DNA from: Paenibacillus rhizovicinus
GTDB lineage: Bacteria > Bacillota > Bacilli > Paenibacillales > Paenibacillaceae
DNA length: 64,000 nt
Direction: 5' to 3'
Assembly: GCF_010365285.1 (NCBI RefSeq)
Contig: NZ_CP048286.1
Coordinates: forward strand, 6,064,001-6,128,000
In this document: positions 57,851-64,000 of the stretch, piece by piece
How the letters are laid out: the number at the start of each line of letters is the position of its first letter
How positions within the stretch are numbered: the stretch's first letter is position 1
Position numbers and translations under genes: made by a program
The notes under the pieces: model-generated
Told to the model about the DNA's origin: nothing
Databases searched by the model: none
What the model saw: only the letters and a program-made list of their open reading frames with translations

Positions 57851-58516
57851 ATGAATTACATCTTGTTTATAGCCGGATCGGAATGCGAATATTTATCCAT
57901 TTTCATCTTTATGTTCTCGCTTTTTCGATTCGAAATCAGGAAAGATCGAATCATTCGCATTATCATTCTTGCTTTTATTCTTTGCCAGGTATCCTATATC
58001 ATTCGGAAGTTTCCCGAAATCGTCGACGTATCGTCGTATATCCAAATTTTATTCATGATTATCGCGCTTTGGGCGCTGTTTAGAGTTCCGCTCTATTATT
58101 CTTTTATAATGAACGGCGCGGGATTCATTGTCCCCTTTGCCATCCAGGTCGGGACGATCGGTCTGCTCTACTTGACCGGCACGCCTTTCAAAGCGATCGC
58201 CGACAGTCCGGTGCTGGTGACCGCGACGCAAATTTTGTCTGCGACGATCGTCATTGGATTGAGCCGCTGGATCGTCATCAAGAACGTCGGATTTGACTAT
58301 GTCCCGGCGTCTCATCGCGTGTTTGTCGAAATGAATAAGAATAATGCGACGTTATTTGCGATCATCGCTTCGAGTCTGATTATCGCATTAATTTCAGGAG
58401 TTGCCTTGCGCGGAAATTTAGAAGCATATATAGTAGTAGCAGGGACAATTTTCCTATTATCGATTCCGTTTTTTATCTATTTCAGCCGTCGAAAGGATAT
58501 AGAGGATGCTCAATAG
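57851..58516 (+). CDS. AgrC-like membrane sensor domain without kinase
   Basis: 221 residues with about seven hydrophobic helices (e.g. LSIFIFMFSLF, IIRIIILAFILCQVSYII, IQILFMIIALWALF, YSFIMNGAGFIVPFAIQVGTIGLLYL, NATLFAIIASSLIIALISG, YIVVAGTIFLLSIPFFIYF). The protein ends 11 residues after the last helix (SRRKDIEDAQ), so it has no histidine kinase domain. It resembles the polytopic sensor half of AgrC-type kinases and lies directly ahead of agrB with 11 nt overlap. It might be a truncated receptor that acts through another protein, or a membrane inhibitor of the LytTR regulator encoded downstream. The ribosome site is CGGAGGGG. Confidence 0.75.
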   Translation: MNYILFIAGSECEYLSIFIFMFSLFRFEIRKDRIIRIIILAFILCQVSYIIRKFPEIVDVSSYIQILFMIIALWALFRVPLYYSFIMNGAGFIVPFAIQVGTIGLLYLTGTPFKAIADSPVLVTATQILSATIVIGLSRWIVIKNVGFDYVPASHRVFVEMNKNNATLFAIIASSLIIALISGVALRGNLEAYIVVAGTIFLLSIPFFIYFSRRKDIEDAQ

Positions 58517-59033
58517 ACTCGCACTCGCCTTGCATAAGCGAATGGTCGCGATTGGCGTCGAAAACGCACCTTCGGTTCCGGTGATTACTTATGCGTTCGA
58601 GATCCTGACCAACACGTTTTCCGCTGCATTCGCAGGCTTGATCATCGGCGCCATTACCGGGGAGTTCCTTCATACGTTATATGGGCTGCTTGTCCTAGTT
58701 GTCATCAGGTATATATCAGGCGGCTATCATTTGAAATCCAGCCTATGGTGCGTAGCCGCTTCCACGTTCGTCGTGGCGGCAATCCCCCATGTTCCGGTTC
58801 ATTCCGCCTCAATCCCTTACCTCACGGGCTTTTCGGTCATCATGATGCTTATCTTTGCTCCAGCGAACTATGACAAATACGCGACGATCCCTAAACGGTA
58901 TTATCCTTTGCTTAAAGTGCTTGCCGCGGCCTTGGTCGCTACTAATTTTATTTTTAGTTCTGAAATCATGACCGTCGTGTTTGCGGTTCAATCCGTACTT
59001 CTCTTATTCAAAGAAGGAGGTGAAGAACAATGA
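58506..59033 (+). CDS. agrB: AgrB-type membrane protease, processes the autoinducer peptide
   Basis: 175 residues with about five hydrophobic helices. AgrB cleaves the C-terminal tail from AgrD and closes the (thio)lactone ring. The catalytic pair is present: His75 in RYISGGYHLKSSLWC and Cys82 seven residues later. The conserved Arg and Gly-Gly-Tyr-His surround it. The start at 58506 overlaps the upstream gene by 11 nt (AAAGGA upstream), and the stop overlaps the peptide gene (ATGA), so translation is probably coupled. The end is Glu-rich (LLLFKEGGEEQ). Confidence 0.9.
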   Translation: MLNRLALALHKRMVAIGVENAPSVPVITYAFEILTNTFSAAFAGLIIGAITGEFLHTLYGLLVLVVIRYISGGYHLKSSLWCVAASTFVVAAIPHVPVHSASIPYLTGFSVIMMLIFAPANYDKYATIPKRYYPLLKVLAAALVATNFIFSSEIMTVVFAVQSVLLLFKEGGEEQ

Positions 59034-59152
59034 AAAAAGCAGCCTATCGTTTTCTTGGACTAGCTTTGACTGGTGTTGCGGCTATGTTCGTATTAACTGG
59101 CTCTTATCTTATTTTTCATAAGCCGCAGATTCCGGCCGAGCTCAGAAAGTAG
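59030..59152 (+). CDS. agrD: AgrD-like cyclic lactone autoinducer propeptide with Ser ring residue
   Basis: A 40-residue frame starting in ATGA overlap with agrB, behind AAGAAGGAGGTGAAG. It has the three-part AgrD structure: an amphipathic or hydrophobic leader (MKKAAYRFLGLALTGVAAMFVL), a core S25-Y-L-I-F29, and the conserved acidic/proline tail HKPQIPAELRK, which matches the recognition tail of known AgrD (DEPEVPKEL type). The ring residue in most AgrD is Cys; here it is Ser25, as in Staphylococcus intermedius, whose autoinducer is a lactone. Expected processing after F29 would give a five-residue lactone. The exact N-terminal boundary is unknown. Confidence 0.85.
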   Translation: MKKAAYRFLGLALTGVAAMFVLTGSYLIFHKPQIPAELRK

Positions 59153-59161
59153 GTGTAGAGC

Positions 59162-59563
59162 ATGCAATTACTGCTTGTAAAACGCCACAGCAAGAAGGAC
59201 TTCGAGATCGTTAGTGTAGACAGCAAGGAAATTCTCTTCATGAATTCCTACAATGGTCAGATTAATTACCAGCTTAGGGATGGTACGATTTTGAATCCGC
59301 CTTCAACGTTTGAAGAACATGAACGCGTGTTGCTTTCGGAGAATTTCGCGAAGTCCGACCGCTGCTATGTGGTGAATATGGACAACGTGGAATTCTATGA
59401 CGAGCAACGGCTGCGATTGTTCTTTGATCCAGAACCGGTCGATAAAGTGGCGCCTAGCGCTCCGGTTTCTTTATCTCGGGCCGATGTTGTTGCAGGCGTT
59501 CGAACGGCAAGTGCAGACGGAAACAATCAGACCAAGTTAAAGGCAATTAAGATCTGGCCATGA
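59162..59563 (+). CDS. Stand-alone LytTR DNA-binding protein
   Basis: 133 residues. Residues ~12-105 fit a LytTR domain (SKEILFMNSYNGQINYQLRDGTI..., STFEEHERVLLSENFAKSDRCYVVNMDNVEFYDEQRLRLFF), the DNA-binding module of AgrA and ComE. There is no receiver domain in front of it, so it cannot be phosphorylated in the usual AgrA way. A ~30-residue Ala/Ser/Val-rich tail follows. It starts 9 nt after the peptide gene (TAGGTGTAGAG upstream) and is the last gene of the operon. Stand-alone LytTR proteins with membrane partners form the LytTR regulatory systems known in streptococci. Confidence 0.85.
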   Translation: MQLLLVKRHSKKDFEIVSVDSKEILFMNSYNGQINYQLRDGTILNPPSTFEEHERVLLSENFAKSDRCYVVNMDNVEFYDEQRLRLFFDPEPVDKVAPSAPVSLSRADVVAGVRTASADGNNQTKLKAIKIWP

Positions 59564-59589
59564 GCTTTCCTCACGGAAAGCTTTTTTAT
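59563..59589 (+). terminator. Terminator of the agr-like operon
   Basis: Stem AGCTTTCC/GGAAAGCT with a TCAC loop and T6. The stem begins in the LytTR stop codon. Confidence 0.85.
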
Positions 59590-59652
59590 TTGTCCGTTTT
59601 TTCTAGCTAATTCATTGGGATTCCATTCGTTTGTGGAAACGGCCGGCAAAAC

Positions 59653-59697
59653 AAAAAAAGCCCCGAATCCTCGATATACAAGGAATTCGGAGCTTTA
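59653..59697 (-). terminator. Terminator of the tRNA-Arg gene
   Basis: On the minus strand, stem AAAGCTCCGAATTCCT...AGGATTCGGGGCTTT and a T-run, ~30 nt after the tRNA 3' end. Confidence 0.75.
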
Positions 59698-59726
59698 TGG
59701 CTTCAATAAATGAATGTCTGGAAAAA

Positions 59727-59803
59727 TGGCGTCCCAGGAGGGATTCGAACCCCCGACAACACGCTTAGAAGGCGTGTGCTCTATCCAACTGAGCTACTGG
59801 GAC
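59727..59803 (-). tRNA. tRNA-Arg (anticodon UCU)
   Basis: 77 nt including an encoded CCA. Acceptor stem GTCCCAG/CTGGGAC, D-loop AGTTGGAT, anticodon loop CTTCTAA (anticodon TCT), T-loop GGTTCGAATCC. It reads the arginine codon AGA (and AGG by wobble). Confidence 0.97.
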
Positions 59804-59949
59804 AACAGGAAATATCATATCATGGGATTTTCGATAATGCAACCCATTAAATGCATTTTTTTATTTTTATTAACGGGGACAGCGTGGCCTGCCCGAAATC
59901 TATCAAAATAGCGGCAGGGACGTTTCAAAAAAAACAGCTTCGGCCAAAA

Positions 59950-59978
59950 TGGAAATGAACGGCAGGGAGTGTTATAAT
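59950..59978 (+). promoter_or_regulatory. Extended -10 promoter of the ysoA-like gene
   Basis: TGGAAA and TATAAT with a 17-nt spacer and an upstream TGT forming an extended -10 (TGTTATAAT). The expected transcript start is about 59985. Confidence 0.65.
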
Positions 59979-60035
59979 CGTACTCTATCCGAACAACAGG
60001 CCGAAGAGCGGTGCGGCAAACAAGGCGGTGATTCT

Positions 60036-60980
60036 ATTACGACGTCCAATTCATCTCATGATGACAATAGAGAGAACGTTTATTTATTCCCCAGCATGCT
60101 CGATCAATATCAAAATCAATTAACGAGGCTGCTGGAATCGGAGCAATACGGGGAAGCGAAGGAACTGTTACGGTTTCTGCTTCATTGCCAAGGTGAAGAA
60201 AAGCGGCATTACGAGGAATGGAGCAATTTATTGACGTGGCTCGATGTTGCCTTTCCTTCTTCCGATAACGCGGGAAGAGAACACGCATCCGCCCCCTACA
60301 TAGAAGACGAGAACGAAGATTCGCTGCGCGAACAGGCTCTTAACCCTGCAGAATACGATGAGGACTATGTTCAGCAGGTGCTGTATATCATGCAGCATCA
60401 TCCCGTCGCGGACCAGCAGCTGCTGGCGCTGGAGCGAGCGGCTTATTTGACGCATCCTGGCGTCGATGAAGTGATCCTCTCATGGCTGACGGGCAAAGAC
60501 CTGCATCCCGAACTGCAATTCAAAGCGCTCCAATGCTTGAAGAAGCGGGGCGTAACCGGGACGGTCGAGCTGGAACGGCTTGGCGAGCTAGTCGAGCTTG
60601 AAGTCGAGGCGACGCCTCTGTCCATGGAAGAATTTCCGCCGGTGGTAGCGAAAGTCGTGGAACGGGTTGAGTCCGTGACGGAGGTGATCGAAGCGTCCCT
60701 GCCGCATTTTGCACGGGAGTTATGGAAAGAATGTTTGCAGTGCATTTATGGCACTACGGCGTATTTCAGGCTGCAGAACGACGACGACGAGACGGTCGAC
60801 TGCTATTCCGGGGCGCTCCATCAAGTGCTGGAACTATCGCTTTACGGCCGCGTGAATGACGACGATATCCGCGAAACATACGGGATTACGGATGCCCTGC
60901 GCTTCCGATATGAGCAGGCCTGCCGCTCGCTTCGGCAAATCGTGCAATTTCGATTAGAGGATAACGGGGGCAAGTCTTGA
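60036..60980 (+). CDS. ysoA: YsoA-like helical-repeat protein, possibly ATT start
   Basis: 314 residues from an ATT at 60036. A promoter with consensus extended -10 (TG-N-TATAAT at 59973-59978, -35 TGGAAA, 17-nt spacer) lies so close to the ATG at 59949 that this ATG would be outside its own mRNA, and that ATG has no ribosome site. The ATT has AAGGCGGTGAT 8 nt upstream and leads to NVYLFPSMLDQYQNQLTRLLESEQYGEAKELLRFLLHCQGEE, the conserved YsoA beginning. If ATT is not used, the frame could start at 59949 (343 aa). The protein is helical, TPR-like; its function is unknown. Position before tig is conserved in Bacilli. Confidence 0.82.
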   Translation: MTTSNSSHDDNRENVYLFPSMLDQYQNQLTRLLESEQYGEAKELLRFLLHCQGEEKRHYEEWSNLLTWLDVAFPSSDNAGREHASAPYIEDENEDSLREQALNPAEYDEDYVQQVLYIMQHHPVADQQLLALERAAYLTHPGVDEVILSWLTGKDLHPELQFKALQCLKKRGVTGTVELERLGELVELEVEATPLSMEEFPPVVAKVVERVESVTEVIEASLPHFARELWKECLQCIYGTTAYFRLQNDDDETVDCYSGALHQVLELSLYGRVNDDDIRETYGITDALRFRYEQACRSLRQIVQFRLEDNGGKS

Positions 60981-61005
60981 TATTCGGCCGAAAGTTGAGT
61001 ATAAT
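60977..61005 (+). promoter_or_regulatory. Sigma-A promoter of tig
   Basis: TTGATA and TATAAT with exactly 17 nt between, 67 nt before the tig start. Confidence 0.85.
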
Positions 61006-61071
61006 AGAATGGTTTATTACGGGTAAGATCTGACGCAGAAGCGTTATTTAATTTGGAGGGGAAAGCATAAC

Positions 61072-62373
61072 ATGACAGCAACTTGGGAAAAAATAGACAA
61101 GAATCTTGTCTCGATCAGCGTTGAGGTTGAAGCTGGACAAGTAAACGAGGCAATCGACAAAGCATTCAAGAAGGTCGTTCAGAAAGTAAACGTTCCAGGA
61201 TTCCGTAAAGGCAAAGTACCGCGGAGCATTTTCGAAGCTCGTTTCGGCATCGAAAGCCTGTACCAAGACGCAATCGACATCCTGCTTCCTGATTCCTACT
61301 CGGCAGCGCTGCAAGAGACTGGCGTATTCCCTGTCGACCGTCCGGAAATCGACGTTCAACAATTCGCTAAAGGCCAAGTGTGCAAATACACGGCTAAAGT
61401 AACGGTTAAACCGGAAGTTGAGCTTGGCGAATACAAAGGCCTTGAAGTACCTTCCGCGGACGCAGAAGTTACGGATGAAGAAGTTGCGGCTGAGCTTAAC
61501 CGCCTGCAACAGCGCCATGCTGAACTGACTGTCCTTGAAGAAGGCGCGGCAGAAAGCGGCGACATCACTGTCATCGATTTCGACGGCTACGTAGACGGCG
61601 AAGCGTTCGAAGGCGGCAAGAGCGAGCGTCATTCCCTGGAACTCGGTTCCGGTTCGTTCATCCCGGGCTTCGAAGAGCAAGTCGTTGGCATGGCAACAGG
61701 CGACTTCAAAGACATCGAAGTTACATTCCCTGAGACTTACCATGCCGAGCACCTGGCAGGCAAACTTGCCGTGTTCAAAGTGAAGCTGCATGAAATCAAA
61801 CGCAAAAACCTTCCGGCGCTTGACGACGAGTTCGCGAAAGACGTTAGCGAATTCGATACGCTCGAAGAGTACAAGCAGGACCTGAAATCGAAATTGGCTG
61901 ACCGCAAATCGAAAGAAAACGAATCCGCTCGCGAAGCGGCTGTAGTTGAGAAAGCTGCTGAAGCGGCTGTCATCGATATTCCGGAAGCCATGATCGATTC
62001 CGAAACTTCGTTCATGCTGCGCGATTTCGAGAACCGTCTGAAAATGCAAGGCATGAACCTTGAACTGTACTTCCAATTCTCCGGCCAAGACGAAGCGGCG
62101 CTTCGCGGTCAAATGCGCGGGGATGCCGAGAAGCGCGTTCGCAACAACCTTGTTCTTGAGCAAATCGCGAAGAACGAAGGCATTGTCGTGAACGACGAGG
62201 ATCTGAACGAAGAGCTCGAGAACCTGTCCAAACAATACAGCCGTTCCGCTGAAGAGCTTCGCACGATTTTCGAAAGCAACGGCAACCTTGACAACATCAA
62301 GGAAGACCTCGTGCTTCGTAAAACAATCAAGTTCCTTCTTGACAACAGCAAAGAAGTTTCCGTTGTTGCTTAA
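61072..62373 (+). CDS. tig: Trigger factor
   Basis: 433 residues. Ribosome-bound chaperone and peptidyl-prolyl isomerase. The N-terminal ribosome-binding domain contains VPGFRKGKVPRSIFEARFG, the conserved ribosome-docking signature. The middle FKBP-like domain holds GDITVIDFDGYVDGEAFEGGKSERHSLELGSGSFIPGFEEQVVGM. The long helical C-terminal chaperone arm follows. The ribosome site is TTGGAGGGG. It precedes clpP and clpX, a common order. Its own terminator follows. Confidence 0.97.
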   Translation: MTATWEKIDKNLVSISVEVEAGQVNEAIDKAFKKVVQKVNVPGFRKGKVPRSIFEARFGIESLYQDAIDILLPDSYSAALQETGVFPVDRPEIDVQQFAKGQVCKYTAKVTVKPEVELGEYKGLEVPSADAEVTDEEVAAELNRLQQRHAELTVLEEGAAESGDITVIDFDGYVDGEAFEGGKSERHSLELGSGSFIPGFEEQVVGMATGDFKDIEVTFPETYHAEHLAGKLAVFKVKLHEIKRKNLPALDDEFAKDVSEFDTLEEYKQDLKSKLADRKSKENESAREAAVVEKAAEAAVIDIPEAMIDSETSFMLRDFENRLKMQGMNLELYFQFSGQDEAALRGQMRGDAEKRVRNNLVLEQIAKNEGIVVNDEDLNEELENLSKQYSRSAEELRTIFESNGNLDNIKEDLVLRKTIKFLLDNSKEVSVVA

Positions 62374-62403
62374 TCGTTAAACTTAATTAAAATGAATCTA
62401 TGG

Positions 62404-62435
62404 ATAAGGCACGTGAATCACGTGCCTTATTTTAT
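62404..62435 (+). terminator. Terminator after tig
   Basis: Stem ATAAGGCACGTG/CACGTGCCTTAT with a very short loop and TTTT. The rest of the 281-nt gap before clpP shows a TATAAT at 62563-62568 but no good -35 and no clear CtsR site. Confidence 0.85.
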
Positions 62436-62654
62436 CCTCATCGTGTTTATTCGGGGTCTGGGGAGTTGGGGCATACGTCCTGCGTCGTTGCGAAAACGGC
62501 GGTTTCCAGTTTTTCTTGCACGATGAAGAAGCAAACGCGTACATATGTCAATACCCGTATCGTATAATGTAGTATTCAGAAAAATGACATTGCATTCGGA
62601 ACATGTTAGAATAAGTTGTGATTTACAAGTCGATAACGAAAGAAGGTTGGTCGC

Positions 62655-63236
62655 ATGAATCTGGTACCTATGGTCGTTGAGCAAACGAATCGGGGAGAGC
62701 GTTCTTACGATATCTACTCCCGTCTTTTGAAGGATCGGATAATTTTTCTAGGAAGTGCGATCGACGACGATGTTGCTAATGCCGTCATCGCTCAGCTGCT
62801 TTTCCTAGCCGCCGATGATCCGGAGAAAGACATTCATCTGTACATTAACTCACCGGGCGGTTCCGTAACTGCAGGAATGGGTATTTTTGATACGATGCAG
62901 TTCATTAAGCCGGACGTTTCCACGATTTGCGTCGGTTTGGCTGCAAGCATGGGTTCCCTGCTGCTTACGGCAGGTGCCAAAGGCAAGCGTTTCGCGCTGC
63001 CGAACAGCGAAGTCATGATCCATCAGCCGCTTGGCGGCGTACGCGGGCAAGCTTCCGATATCGCGATCCATGCAGACTGGATCTTGAAGACGAAGAAGAA
63101 GCTGAATCAAATTTTGTCCGACCGTACGGGTCAGCCTTATGAACGTATCGACCGCGATACGGACCGCGACAATTTCATGAGTGCCGAAGAAGCATTGAAC
63201 TACGGCCTGATTGATAAAGTCGTTACGTCTCTCTAG
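62655..63236 (+). CDS. clpP: ATP-dependent Clp protease proteolytic subunit
   Basis: 193 residues. Tetradecameric serine protease of the Clp system. The catalytic triad is Ser in [11 protein letters not shown], His in [11 protein letters not shown], and Asp in [19 protein letters not shown]. The N-terminal [31 protein letters not shown] is canonical. The ribosome site is GAAAGAAGG. It directly precedes clpX, its ATPase partner, an arrangement seen in Paenibacillus but not in B. subtilis. Confidence 0.97.
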   Translation: MNLVPMVVEQTNRGERSYDIYSRLLKDRIIFLGSAIDDDVANAVIAQLLFLAADDPEKDIHLYINSPGGSVTAGMGIFDTMQFIKPDVSTICVGLAASMGSLLLTAGAKGKRFALPNSEVMIHQPLGGVRGQASDIAIHADWILKTKKKLNQILSDRTGQPYERIDRDTDRDNFMSAEEALNYGLIDKVVTSL

Positions 63237-63279
63237 TCCCTATAAAGACAGGCGAACCAACAAGAAGGGGTGAAAACTC

Positions 63280-64000
63280 ATGTTTAAATTCAACGACGAG
63301 AAGGGCCAATTGAAATGCTCGTTCTGCGGCAAGTCGCAGGATCAAGTGCGCAAACTTGTTGCCGGACCGGGCGTTTATATATGCGATGAATGTATCGAGC
63401 TGTGCACGGAAATCGTCGAAGAGGAGCTCGGGCACGAAGAAGAGCTCGATCTGAAAGACATTCCGAAGCCGCGCGATATCCGCAATATTTTGGATCAGTA
63501 CGTCATTGGCCAAGAACAAGCGAAGAAGTCGCTTTCCGTAGCGGTTTACAACCACTACAAGCGCGTGAATTCGCAGAACAAACTGGAAGACGTCGAGCTC
63601 CAGAAGAGCAATATCTTGCTCGTGGGACCGACGGGCTCCGGTAAAACGCTGCTTGCGCAAACGATGGCTAAGATTCTGAATGTTCCATTCGCAATCGCGG
63701 ATGCTACCTCGCTCACCGAAGCGGGTTACGTCGGCGAAGACGTCGAGAACATTTTGCTGAAGCTGATTCAAGCGGCAGATTACGATGTGGAGAAAGCCGA
63801 ACGCGGCATCATCTACATCGATGAAATCGATAAAGTGGCTCGTAAATCCGAGAACCCGTCGATTACACGCGACGTGTCCGGTGAAGGCGTGCAGCAAGCG
63901 CTCTTGAAGATCCTTGAAGGCACAGTCGCTTCCGTACCTCCGCAAGGCGGACGCAAGCATCCCCATCAAGAATTCATCCAAATCGATACGACGAACATTC
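63280..64000 (+). CDS. clpX: ATP-dependent Clp protease ATP-binding subunit ClpX (partial)
   Basis: The first ~240 residues; the gene runs off the right edge. N-terminal zinc finger for adaptor binding: [30 protein letters not shown] (four Cys). Walker A is [14 protein letters not shown] and Walker [17 protein letters not shown]. With ClpP it unfolds and degrades tagged proteins. The ribosome site is AAGAAGGGGTG. Confidence 0.97.
   Translation, partial: MFKFNDEKGQLKCSFCGKSQDQVRKLVAGPGVYICDECIELCTEIVEEELGHEEELDLKDIPKPRDIRNILDQYVIGQEQAKKSLSVAVYNHYKRVNSQNKLEDVELQKSNILLVGPTGSGKTLLAQTMAKILNVPFAIADATSLTEAGYVGEDVENILLKLIQAADYDVEKAERGIIYIDEIDKVARKSENPSITRDVSGEGVQQALLKILEGTVASVPPQGGRKHPHQEFIQIDTTNI

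Noticed and set aside
59714-59911. Open frame MSGKMASQEGFEPPTTRLEGV... on the plus strand
   Set aside because: It is the reverse complement of tRNA-Arg(UCU); this ...EGFEPPT... protein is a well-known false product of antisense tRNA.
62374-62654. CtsR operator upstream of clpP
   Set aside because: No GGTCAAA direct-repeat heptamers of the CtsR type could be found in the gap; only a TATAAT without good -35.

Overview
The window is a 64 kb chromosomal segment, by eye about 55-58 % GC, from an endospore-forming Gram-positive bacterium, most likely a Paenibacillaceae member (Paenibacillus or a close relative such as Cohnella). The evidence is the Bacilli-type heme operon hemE-hemH-hemY, a ysoA-tig-clpP-clpX block, a GerA/B/C germinant-receptor operon, gerM-rph-rdgB, a LysM plus M14 cell-wall endopeptidase, strong AGGAGG-type ribosome sites throughout, and several AraC-type regulators beside sugar and dioxygenase genes. 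Placement at genus level is inference.

Layout. 1-7.3 kb: the start of an ABC ATPase gene with its NEW3-domain membrane partner (minus strand), an ECF sigma/anti-sigma pair, a lipoprotein nuclease, and a large Cache-HAMP-PAS-GGDEF diguanylate cyclase. 7.5-9.9 kb: a divergent TetR regulator and 14-TM drug exporter. 10-13.7 kb: two PhyH-type Fe(II)/2-oxoglutarate dioxygenases flanked by two AraC regulators. 14-18.2 kb: a metallophosphoesterase, a membrane-anchored alpha/beta hydrolase and a FucU-type mutarotase. 18.3-22 kb: a germinant-receptor operon in B-A-C order. 22-32 kb: a GH36 alpha-galactosidase, a holin-like protein, a cupredoxin, several small proteins, a SufR-like regulator, DUF948/YtxH stress proteins, and an AraC regulator divergent from a GH4 glycosidase. 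32-35.3 kb: glutamate racemase, a gamma-D-glutamyl endopeptidase, and small conserved proteins. 35.3-36.6 kb: an intact IS3-family element sitting in the loop of a terminator. 36.7-43.1 kb: an LTA-synthase-like enzyme, an rRNA methyltransferase, an O-methyltransferase, and a self-contained TetR/NIPSNAP/quinone-reductase regulon. 43.5-51.9 kb: an MFS transporter, the heme operon, PgpA, gerM-rph-rdgB. 52-57.3 kb: asparagine synthetase, two unknown small proteins, an MtaD-like deaminase, a stress-type SDR. 57.8-59.6 kb: an agr-like peptide-signalling operon. 59.7-64 kb: tRNA-Arg(UCU), then ysoA, tig, clpP and the start of clpX.

The most interesting system is the four-gene agr-like operon at 57851-59563. 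It encodes a polytopic membrane protein that resembles an AgrC sensor domain but has no kinase, an AgrB protease with the expected His and Cys, a 40-residue AgrD-like propeptide whose ring-forming position is Ser rather than Cys, and a stand-alone LytTR DNA-binding protein with no receiver domain. It therefore looks like a peptide-lactone quorum-sensing circuit that lacks the usual two-component phosphorelay. The second is the 41-43 kb TetR cluster, where three copies of the same ~21-bp inverted-repeat operator precede tetR, the first NIPSNAP gene and the second NIPSNAP gene, defining a local regulon from sequence alone.
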